From assembly GCA_902476265.1 (NCBI GenBank), contig CABSCP010000030.1:1-58772 (forward strand): a stretch of DNA of 58,772 bases, written 5' to 3'. The number at the start of each line of letters is the position of its first letter. The first letter of the stretch is position 1. This document shows positions 52,086 through 58,772 of this stretch, in pieces. Source of the DNA: an uncultured Lachnospiraceae bacterium. GTDB lineage: Bacteria > Bacillota > Clostridia > Lachnospirales > Lachnospiraceae. Both the position numbers and the translations under genes were made by a program. Under the pieces are notes generated by a model, which was given only the letters and a program-made list of their open reading frames with translations, was not told the DNA's origin and ran no database searches.

Positions 52086-53486
52086 ATGAAAAAAGACGGC
52101 CGGAAACCGGCGGAAAAAAAGAGAGAAGGTCTGCTGAGAAGGTTTGCGGCAGAACTGTGGAAGAAGCAGGAAAAATGGGAAAAACAATGTGGTAAAGGGC
52201 AGAAGAGAAAAAGAGAAAGCCGGGAAGCCTTATGCCGTATTTACGGTCGGACAAAAGGAAACGCCGTATTCCGGGAGTTTCAGATTGAAAAGAGAGAAAA
52301 GCTTCTGAAATTTTTAATCGCCGGAATGGGGATGGCGGCAGGGCTTACCTTATTTGCGGCAGCGGACCAACGCAGCGGAAGCATTCATGAACTGGAAAGG
52401 CCGGAAAGCGGGCAGGGAAGCCGCACCTATGAACTTGCGGCAAAGGCCGGAGAGGAAACGGTCAGAGGAATTGAGATCGAGGTGCCGGAACAAAGGTTGT
52501 CGGAGGACGGTCAGGAAGCGTTTTTGGAACTGGCAGAAAAGGAACTGTATGAGCGCATGGAAACAAACAGCCAGACGTTTGACCGGGTGGAAGAAGATAT
52601 TTTCCTGCCGGAAACTCTGTGCGGCGGATTGGTGGATATCCGCTGGGAGAGCAGTGATTATGACCTGATGGATGGGTCGGGACATATCAGAAACAGACTG
52701 CTTCCCGAACAGGGGGAGATGGTGACGCTGACGGCAAAACTTTCCTGTATGGAAAGGGAAAAGCAGGTCCGGTTTCCCGTGCGCGTCATACCGAAAGGGC
52801 AGGACACGGCTTCCCGTCTGATGCGGGAAACCATGCGGCGGATGAAGGAGGAGGAAACGGAACAGGAAACGGGTATTTTTATCCTGCCGGATGAATTTGA
52901 AGGCCGTCCCTTATCCTGGCAGCCGGAAAAACCTGTCTGGGGGCTTTGGATCGGACTTTTGACCGCAGCAGGCTGCGTGGCGCTGAATGAAGCGTTTGAA
53001 CGGGATATTTGCCGGGAAGAGGAAAAACGGAGAAAGTCCCTTGAGGCCCGATACCCGTCCTTTCTGGCAAGGCTTACGCTGCTGGCGGGAACCGGAATGC
53101 CTTTACGGATGGTTTTTGTAAGGCTTTCTACGGAAGGGACAAAAGAAAATCCGCCGCCGGTTTATGAGGAGGTTCTCAGGACCGTACGGGAGATGGAAAG
53201 CGGTCTCACCGAACTGCAGGCCTATGAAAATTTCGGCAGAAGGATACGGCTGCCCCAATATAGAAAATGCGCTTCCCTATTGATACAGAATGTGAAAAAG
53301 GGAACCGGGGATTTAATCGCAGCGCTGGAACAGGAGGCGGAAACCGCTTTTGAAGAGAGGAAGGCGGCTGCCAGAAAAAAGGGTGAAGAGGCCCAGACAA
53401 GGCTGCTTGTCCCCATGCTTTTGATGCTGGTGGTGGTGATGATCCTGATCATGGTTCCGGCCTGCTTTTCTTTTGGCGGGTTATAA
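52086..53486 (+). CDS. TadC-like platform protein with extra external domain
   Basis: A 466-residue protein. The C-terminal 170 residues are the TadC/GspF-type domain (YPSFLARLTLLAGTGMPLRMVFVRLS, KKGTGDLIAALEQEAETAFEERK) ending in a membrane helix. The N-terminal half is unusual: a basic cytosolic stretch, a helix at about 75-92, then about 190 residues that should lie outside the membrane, then a second helix near 280-300. Usual TadC proteins are about 300 residues. ATG 52086 has AGGAGG five bases upstream. Confidence 0.82.
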   Translation: MKKDGRKPAEKKREGLLRRFAAELWKKQEKWEKQCGKGQKRKRESREALCRIYGRTKGNAVFREFQIEKREKLLKFLIAGMGMAAGLTLFAAADQRSGSIHELERPESGQGSRTYELAAKAGEETVRGIEIEVPEQRLSEDGQEAFLELAEKELYERMETNSQTFDRVEEDIFLPETLCGGLVDIRWESSDYDLMDGSGHIRNRLLPEQGEMVTLTAKLSCMEREKQVRFPVRVIPKGQDTASRLMRETMRRMKEEETEQETGIFILPDEFEGRPLSWQPEKPVWGLWIGLLTAAGCVALNEAFERDICREEEKRRKSLEARYPSFLARLTLLAGTGMPLRMVFVRLSTEGTKENPPPVYEEVLRTVREMESGLTELQAYENFGRRIRLPQYRKCASLLIQNVKKGTGDLIAALEQEAETAFEERKAAARKKGEEAQTRLLVPMLLMLVVVMILIMVPACFSFGGL

Positions 53487-53503
53487 AAACGGAGGAGAAA
53501 ATA

Positions 53504-53716
53504 ATGAAGAAGATGAAGAATAAATTAATGATGATGGCGGAAAAGGTGCGCAGACGCACAGAAAAAATCATGAACAGCCAGGCCGGTGTGGGAACGGTTG
53601 AAGTGGTGTTACTGATCCTGGTCGCCGTTGGCCTTGTGCTGATTTTTAAAGACAGAATTACGGATCTGGTGACCACGATTTTCGGGAAAATCACCACTCA
53701 GGCCGGAAAAATCTGA
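53504..53716 (+). CDS. Flp1-like pilin
   Basis: A 70-residue prepilin. A basic leader ends at AGVGTVEVVLLILVAVGLV, where the Gly-Thr-Val-Glu context and the following hydrophobic helix match Flp1-type pilins; cleavage is expected near the Gly by the prepilin peptidase encoded downstream, with Glu at about +5. It is likely the major subunit of the pilus. Confidence 0.88.
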   Translation: MKKMKNKLMMMAEKVRRRTEKIMNSQAGVGTVEVVLLILVAVGLVLIFKDRITDLVTTIFGKITTQAGKI

Positions 53717-53755
53717 GGTATGGCGGCGGACTTGCGGACAGCGGGAGGAATGGGA

Positions 53756-55222
53756 ATGAAAGATTCCGCACAGAAGAAAAACCGGGAAAAGCCTCCCTGT
53801 TTGGATGGATATATGACGGTTTACCTGGCCCTTGTCACGGGAATCCTTTTGTCCCTGATCCTGGCTGTCCTTCAGGCGGCCCGGATCGGGACGATCCGGA
53901 TGCATCTGGAATGCTGTGCCGATATGGCGCTGGATTCCGCGCTGGCGGAATATCACAGGGAAATGCTGGATCAGTATGAACTGTTCTTTCTGGATACTTC
54001 CTACGGAACCGGAAACCCGTCCTTTCATCGCACGGAGGAGCATATCAGGGACTATTTGGAGAAAAATCTCAGGCCCCGGGAGGAATTTTCCGTTCCGTTT
54101 GCCAGGGACATAACGGGGCTTACCGCGGATACCACAGAGCTTTTGCGGGCAGGCGTGGCCACGGATGAGGAGGGCGCTGTTTTAAAATATCATGTGGTGC
54201 AGTATATGAAGGATGTGAAGGGGATTTCCCTGGCGCAGCAGATCCTGGACGGGGGGCAGAAAGCGGAAAGTCTCCGGGGACGGGATATGGAAGCGGAATG
54301 GGATGCGGCGGAGGAAGCCATGAAAGAAGAGATCATCCGAAAGAAAAGGCTGCAGGATGAGGAATGGGACAAAGAGGTGCCGGAAACGCCCTCCGACGCC
54401 GTGCGCGCCACCAGAGGAGAAGGAATACTGGGGGTGGCAGCCCAGGGGATGAAGTTGTCCAATGCTTCCGTCGCGGATGCTTCGCGCCCGTCTAAACGGC
54501 ATCTGAATCAGGGGACCGGACTGGCGGAATCCAAAGAGCCGGCCAAAGGGTTGCTCGCAGACGGACTTCTTTATGCTTATATACTGGAAAAATGCGGTTA
54601 TTTCGGCCGGGAAAAAGAAAACAGCGCGCTTTCCTATGAGGTGGAATATATTCTTCAGCAGGGAACCGGGGACCGGGAAAATCTCAAAAAGACATTACAG
54701 GAGCTGCTGGTCATCCGGGAAGCGGCAAACGCTGCGTTCCTGTTTGGGAGCGGGCTGCGCAGTCAGGCGGCGGAAGCGGCAGGCGTGATCGCCTCCCTGC
54801 TTCTCATGCCGGAAATTACGGAGGCGGTGGAAACGGTGATCCTGTTTGCGTGGGCCTATGCGGAAAGCGTAAAAGATATCCGCATTCTGCTCAAAGGGGG
54901 CAGAGTTCCGGTGCAAAAGAGCGAAGCGTCCTGGAATACCCCGTTCTCCCGGCTTTTGACCTACAGAAGCCACCTGGATTCTTACCGGGAGGTAGAAGAG
55001 GGCTGGTCATATAAAGAGTATCTGGGGGCGCTTTTATTCTGTCACGGGCAGAAGAAGGCGGTCCGGGGACTGACAGACGTGATGGAAAGCGATATCAGAA
55101 GAACGCCGGGAAATGAAAATTTCCGGATGGACGGGCTTATTGACGGGATGGAAGCCAGGATCCGTGTAACCGGCAGCTATGGCGGAAATTTTGAAATCAC
55201 AAGGATTTATGAATATGAATGA
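53756..55222 (+). CDS. DUF5702 Tad-associated membrane protein
   Basis: A protein of about 488 residues with one N-terminal membrane helix (MTVYLALVTGILLSLILAVLQAARI) preceded by a short basic tail, and a large helical external part (LECCADMALDSALAEYHREMLDQYELFFLD, the DUF5702 pattern). It resembles TadE/TadG-type pseudopilin-like proteins of Clostridia. ATG 53756 is seven bases after GGGAGG; ATG 53720 has a poor site. Confidence 0.8.
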   Translation: MKDSAQKKNREKPPCLDGYMTVYLALVTGILLSLILAVLQAARIGTIRMHLECCADMALDSALAEYHREMLDQYELFFLDTSYGTGNPSFHRTEEHIRDYLEKNLRPREEFSVPFARDITGLTADTTELLRAGVATDEEGAVLKYHVVQYMKDVKGISLAQQILDGGQKAESLRGRDMEAEWDAAEEAMKEEIIRKKRLQDEEWDKEVPETPSDAVRATRGEGILGVAAQGMKLSNASVADASRPSKRHLNQGTGLAESKEPAKGLLADGLLYAYILEKCGYFGREKENSALSYEVEYILQQGTGDRENLKKTLQELLVIREAANAAFLFGSGLRSQAAEAAGVIASLLLMPEITEAVETVILFAWAYAESVKDIRILLKGGRVPVQKSEASWNTPFSRLLTYRSHLDSYREVEEGWSYKEYLGALLFCHGQKKAVRGLTDVMESDIRRTPGNENFRMDGLIDGMEARIRVTGSYGGNFEITRIYEYE

Positions 55223-56012
55223 GAAGGGAGGGTCCGGCCGGGTGTCCTTTTTAAACGGTAAGAAAAAAAACAAAAATAATAAAACAATTCTCCAGAAATT
55301 GAAGCATGGGCAAAATGCTCCCGTAAAATCTCCTGTTATTCCCCTGGTTTTTAAACGGTCAAAAAGGGCATCCTGCCGGGCCCTTCCCGGGAACATGACG
55401 GTGGAAGCCGCTTTGGTTTTACCGCTGTTTCTGTTCGCGGTGATGAATCTGCTTTCCATGCTGCTGATGTTCCGCGATTTTTCCGTACAGGAGGCAAAAC
55501 TCCATCAGACAGGCAGGGAACTGTCAATGCTGGCTTACGGGCAGGAGGAAAGCGGCAGTCCGGATATCCGGCTGGTGAAAACCACACGGATAAAGGCTTT
55601 CATCCCGGTGGCGGCCTTTCCGGATGCGGTCATGGTGAACGGATGTGTCATGCACAAATGGATCGGATTTGATCCCGGCGCAGAAAAGGAGCCGGAGGAA
55701 GGGCAAAAAGAAGAGTTTGTATATATCACGAAGTCCGGCGCAGCCTACCACAGAGACAGGGCCTGCGTCTACCTCAACCCATCCATAGAGATGATGGGGA
55801 TTGAGCAGGCCAGAAGAGCTGCGAACGGCGCCGGGAAAAACTATACGGCCTGTGAGATATGCGGGGGAAACAGCAGTGTGGTTTATGTGACATCGGAGGG
55901 CATCCGGTACCACAGCACGGTGACCTGCAGCGGGCTGAAAAGAACAATTGACAGCGTGCCGCTGTCAAAGGCGCTGGAGGCGGGAAAACATGCCTGCCCC
56001 AGATGCGGATAG
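55215..56012 (+). CDS. TadE-like pseudopilin with duplicated Cys/His module
   Basis: A protein of about 265 residues. A basic N-terminus leads to PGNMTVEAALVLPLFLFAVMNLL, the TadE-type prepilin segment. The C-terminal half has two copies of a small metal-site-like module: VYITKSG..YHRDRAC..L ... ACEICG and VYVTSEG..YHSTVTC..L ... ACPRCG (about 165-217 and 220-265). The unit resembles the His-Cys...CxxC module found at the ends of some secreted nucleases and in Ada-like zinc sites. GTG 55242 with AGGGAGGG is an alternative start. Confidence 0.78.
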   Translation: MNEKGGSGRVSFLNGKKKNKNNKTILQKLKHGQNAPVKSPVIPLVFKRSKRASCRALPGNMTVEAALVLPLFLFAVMNLLSMLLMFRDFSVQEAKLHQTGRELSMLAYGQEESGSPDIRLVKTTRIKAFIPVAAFPDAVMVNGCVMHKWIGFDPGAEKEPEEGQKEEFVYITKSGAAYHRDRACVYLNPSIEMMGIEQARRAANGAGKNYTACEICGGNSSVVYVTSEGIRYHSTVTCSGLKRTIDSVPLSKALEAGKHACPRCG

Positions 56013-56022
56013 GGGGATGGCA

Positions 56023-56454
56023 ATGGAATGGGCGATTGTTTATGGCGCGCTGTGCACGGTGACAGACTGCGCCTGGCAGAAAATAGAGAAGAAACTGGTT
56101 GTGGCAGGACTGGCGGCAGGTCTTTACCTGGAGCTTAATCGAATTTTTAATGGGACAGGAAATTGGGCGGAGGCTGTGGCAGCGCTTTTGCCGGGAGTAG
56201 CGGTCTGGAGTATCAGCCTTTTGACCGAAGGAAAAATCGGGAGAGGCGACGGGAACATGCTGTTGGTTGTGGGCCTGCTTCTGGGAGGGAATCTGTGTGT
56301 TACGGTTCTATGCACGGCATGTCTTTTGACCGCGTTGTATGCAGGAACAGGCATGACGTTAGGCAGGTTGAAAAAAGACAGCAGGATCCCCTTTGCGCCG
56401 TTTTTGCTGGCGGCCATGGGAATTGTCTGGACGGTGATTTTGGGAGGCAATTAG
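56023..56454 (+). CDS. Prepilin peptidase (A24, TadV/CpaA-like)
   Basis: A 143-residue polytopic aspartyl protease that cleaves the Flp1 and TadE-like leaders. The GxGD motif is seen in GKIGRGDGNML; the first catalytic Asp is expected in TDCAWQKI, where the usual helix begins. Four to five membrane helices. ATG 56023 is six bases after AGGGGG; ATG 56017 is possible. Two bases separate it from the next gene. Confidence 0.88.
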   Translation: MEWAIVYGALCTVTDCAWQKIEKKLVVAGLAAGLYLELNRIFNGTGNWAEAVAALLPGVAVWSISLLTEGKIGRGDGNMLLVVGLLLGGNLCVTVLCTACLLTALYAGTGMTLGRLKKDSRIPFAPFLLAAMGIVWTVILGGN

Positions 56455-56455
56455 A

Positions 56456-56875
56456 ATGAAAGAAGACGACGGTTATGTGGTGGTGGAAGCAGCTTATCTG
56501 CTCCCTCTCACTGCCATCCTGATTTTGCTGCTGGTATATTTGTGCAGCTATTTATATCAGGGATGTTTTATGATGCAGGCGGCCTATGTATCGGCGTTTC
56601 GGGGCAGCAGATATCCGGCGGAGGGAGAAGCCTATGTACAAAGGCAGCTGGACGAACTGCTGGAAAGAGAGGTATTAAGCTTTGCAAAAGAAGAAAGAAA
56701 AGTGGAGAAAACCCCGGTGTTTGTTCAGGTCACCCTGCAGAAAAACACACCCTTTTCCACATTGGGGAACACGGTGCCGCAGCTTTGTGTAAAGCAGAAA
56801 TCAATCATTCGGAATGCGGCGGCATACATCAGAGGAATCCGTAAACTGGGAGAGATATATGATCAGCCAAAATGA
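56456..56875 (+). CDS. TadE-like pseudopilin
   Basis: A 139-residue protein with a prepilin-type N-terminus (DGYVVVEAAYLLPLTAILILLLVYLCSYLY) and a short external domain. It is probably a minor pilin or assembly factor processed by the peptidase encoded just before. It overlaps the FHA gene by 17 bases. Confidence 0.82.
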   Translation: MKEDDGYVVVEAAYLLPLTAILILLLVYLCSYLYQGCFMMQAAYVSAFRGSRYPAEGEAYVQRQLDELLEREVLSFAKEERKVEKTPVFVQVTLQKNTPFSTLGNTVPQLCVKQKSIIRNAAAYIRGIRKLGEIYDQPK

Positions 56876-58007
56876 AGTAACATATAAAAGAGAACTGAAT
56901 CACAACTATATGGTGATCAGATGCAACGAAACGGATATGGCGGACCGATACGCTTACCGGGTTTTGAACCATAACCATATCGGAAAGCTGCTGGACTGCA
57001 GTCTCCGGCAGCTGGACGGAGACAATTTTCTTTACTACGATATCACGTCACGGCAACCTCTGGAACGGCTTTATGAGGCAAAAAAACTGGGAATGGAGGA
57101 ACTGGGACAAATGCTTTGCTCCATAGCCGCAGTGCAGGAGGATCTGGGTGAGTATCTTCTGGACGAACAGGGGCTTTTTTTGGAAACGGGAAAAATATTT
57201 GCAGATGTGGAAACGGAAGAATTGTTTTTCTGCTATGATCCCGGAAGTGCAAAAGGGGAGGCGGGCTATGCCGCGCTGGCGGATTTCTTTCTTGAGCATG
57301 TGGATCATGGAGAAGAACATGCGGTTACCACGGCCTATCAGTTTTACAAAATGTCGAAAGCCGAGTATTTTGTACTGAACTCCTTCCTCCCGTTTCTGGA
57401 AAGGGAAACCGCCCTGTGGAAAAGTGAATCGGGACCTGCAGCAGCGTTATCCTGGAAAGAAGAGAGTCCCGGCGAAATGGACATCGTAGAGGAAGAAGAT
57501 CCTGTGGACCGGAAAGAGCCTGAAAAAGCGGTGAAAAAGGAATCCTGGTTTTCCCGCATTTTCAGAAGAAGGAAGCGGGAAAGTGCCCCTGTGATCCGGC
57601 AGGAGGAATGGCCGGATACCGTATGGGACAGCTACGAGAGCCAGCTGCACCTGCCGGACAGCCAGGAAACCATATATCTGACTGACCTGGACAGGACGGA
57701 AAACATCCGGGGGAAAAAATTCCTGCTGCAGGAAACGGAAGGGGACAGGCAGTTTTATCTGGAAAACTTTCCGGTAACCGTGGGGAAACTGAAAGGCAGG
57801 GCTTCGATCCTGCTGTCGGACGCGTCGGTGAGCCGGATTCATTCCCGTTTTGAAGCCGGTGATGACGGCATTTACCTCAGGGATTTAAATTCCCGGAACG
57901 GCACTAAGGTGAATGATAAAAAACTGGCGCCCAATGAAGCAGTGATGATAAAAGCCGGAGATATTCTTCGTTTTGGACGGGAAAGCTTTCGGGTGGAGCG
58001 GGTTTGA
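56859..58007 (+). CDS. DUF6382/FHA-domain protein
   Basis: A 382-residue cytosolic protein. The N-terminal half (YKRELNHNYMVIRCNE, LLDCSLRQLDGDNFLYYDIT) matches the DUF6382 type found with Tad loci in Clostridia; a basic linker (about 220-240) follows; the C-terminal 90 residues form an FHA phosphothreonine-binding domain (TVGKLKGRASILLSDASVSRIHSRFE, LNSRNGTKVND). It suggests that pilus assembly responds to Ser/Thr phosphorylation. ATG 56859 follows GGGAGAG. Confidence 0.88.
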   Translation: MISQNEVTYKRELNHNYMVIRCNETDMADRYAYRVLNHNHIGKLLDCSLRQLDGDNFLYYDITSRQPLERLYEAKKLGMEELGQMLCSIAAVQEDLGEYLLDEQGLFLETGKIFADVETEELFFCYDPGSAKGEAGYAALADFFLEHVDHGEEHAVTTAYQFYKMSKAEYFVLNSFLPFLERETALWKSESGPAAALSWKEESPGEMDIVEEEDPVDRKEPEKAVKKESWFSRIFRRRKRESAPVIRQEEWPDTVWDSYESQLHLPDSQETIYLTDLDRTENIRGKKFLLQETEGDRQFYLENFPVTVGKLKGRASILLSDASVSRIHSRFEAGDDGIYLRDLNSRNGTKVNDKKLAPNEAVMIKAGDILRFGRESFRVERV

Positions 58008-58089
58008 CGGCTTTATCCGGGCTGCTGCAGGGAACAGCGTTGACAGGAAAGCTGCAAAGTGATACCCTCATTATTAGGAGGAAACAGCG

Positions 58090-58743
58090 ATGGACTATTC
58101 GGAAAATTCCGGGTATACCGCTGGCGATTACAGCATGGGAAAAGATAAGAGTCTGCCTGTTTGCACCGTGGCTTTGGTGGGAATAAATGCGGTTGTTTTT
58201 CTGACAGGCCTTTTGCTGCCCGGGGTGGGCAGATGGATGGAGATGCAGGGACAGTTCAGCGTTGCCTACTTAATTTACGGCGGAGATATTTACAGGCTGG
58301 TTACGGCGGCATTTCTTCATGTGGATATTGAACATTTGCTCAACAATATGCTTTTGTTATATTGCTGCGGTGAGATTGTGGAGAGAAGCCTGGGAAGATG
58401 CCGCTTCCTGATTTTATATTTTCTGTCTGCCGTTTGTGGCAATCTTCTCTCAGCGGCATATGAATTATCCATAGGAGGATATTATAATTCCATCGGCGCC
58501 AGTGGAGCGGTGTTCGGTCTTACAGGAGCACTTTTATTTCTCGTCATCGTAAAACGGGGAGCGGCGGCGCATATTTCGCTGCGGAGGGCTCTGATCGCTG
58601 TGGCATTGTCTTTATATGCGGGATTCTCCAGCGCATATGTGAATAATGCGGCGCATGTGGGAGGCCTTTTGAGCGGTTTCCTCCTGGCGTTTTTACTGAG
58701 TATTATCCCCCCACTATTCAGCCTGCAAATAAAAAGTCAATAG
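58090..58743 (+). CDS. Rhomboid intramembrane serine protease
   Basis: A 217-residue membrane protease with six to seven helices. The catalytic serine is in GASGAVFG and the histidine in NNAAHVGG; HVDIEHLLNNM is the conserved second-helix motif. GGAGG precedes the ATG. It lies 82 bp after the FHA gene on the same strand and may cleave a Tad or surface substrate, though rhomboids occur widely and the link is by position only. Confidence 0.93.
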   Translation: MDYSENSGYTAGDYSMGKDKSLPVCTVALVGINAVVFLTGLLLPGVGRWMEMQGQFSVAYLIYGGDIYRLVTAAFLHVDIEHLLNNMLLLYCCGEIVERSLGRCRFLILYFLSAVCGNLLSAAYELSIGGYYNSIGASGAVFGLTGALLFLVIVKRGAAAHISLRRALIAVALSLYAGFSSAYVNNAAHVGGLLSGFLLAFLLSIIPPLFSLQIKSQ

Positions 58744-58772
58744 GAAAATGAAAAATTTTTAAGATTTATTAT

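Overview
The window looks like a low-to-mid GC Gram-positive anaerobe of the Clostridia, most probably a gut Lachnospiraceae. Reasons: strong AGGAGG-type ribosome binding sites, sporulation gene bofA, a secretin-less Tad pilus locus with a Flp1-like pilin and DUF5702/FHA proteins, LplB/YtcP-type sugar importers, an LPXTG-like surface protein, and many ECF sigma factors. I cannot name the genus from sequence alone.

Layout. 1-145 is the 3' end (domains IV-VI) of a group II intron that stops 3 nt from the stop codon of a reverse-strand Fe-S flavoprotein. 149-4659 carries that flavoprotein, a ferritin-like protein, an ECF sigma/membrane regulator pair, and AraC and GntR regulators. 4782-9780 is a GntR-linked operon: hypB, a 908-residue Fe-S/FAD oxidoreductase, hypA and a polytopic membrane protein. 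These are nickel chaperones with no hydrogenase or other nickel enzyme in sight. 9828-11443 is a SigV/RsiV-like pair. 11445-17192 is a LacI-controlled sugar ABC importer whose first gene is a PLP-dependent gamma-elimination-type enzyme. 17197-21996 holds an AlbA_2-type regulator, a third ECF sigma/anti-sigma pair and a DUF3298 lipoprotein. 22030-24650 is an AraC regulator divergent from an alanine/glycine:sodium symporter.

24685-38380 is a glycan utilisation locus: GH29 fucosidase, membrane AraC sensor, solute-binding protein, two permeases, GH123-like hydrolase and three Cys-type sulfatases in overlapping order. It suggests import and breakdown of a sulfated, fucosylated, hexosamine-containing glycan such as mucin. 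The sulfatase-maturing radical-SAM enzyme and the importer ATPase must lie elsewhere.

38380-43422 pairs a TPR/degenerate AAA-like protein with glycogen branching enzyme GlgB. 43533-48208 is a large modular surface adhesin. 48219-48853 holds divergent DUF2508 and bofA. 48966 to the end is a Tad pilus operon with a structured 5' leader: TadZ, TadA, TadB, TadC with an extra external domain, Flp1, DUF5702, TadE with a duplicated Cys/His module, prepilin peptidase, second TadE, FHA protein, rhomboid protease.

Control elements read directly include FadR-like operators flanking gntR/hypB, a LacI palindrome, paired TGAATATTC sites, ECF-type promoters, hairpins after both solute-binding protein genes and many intrinsic terminators. 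No tRNA, rRNA or CRISPR was seen.
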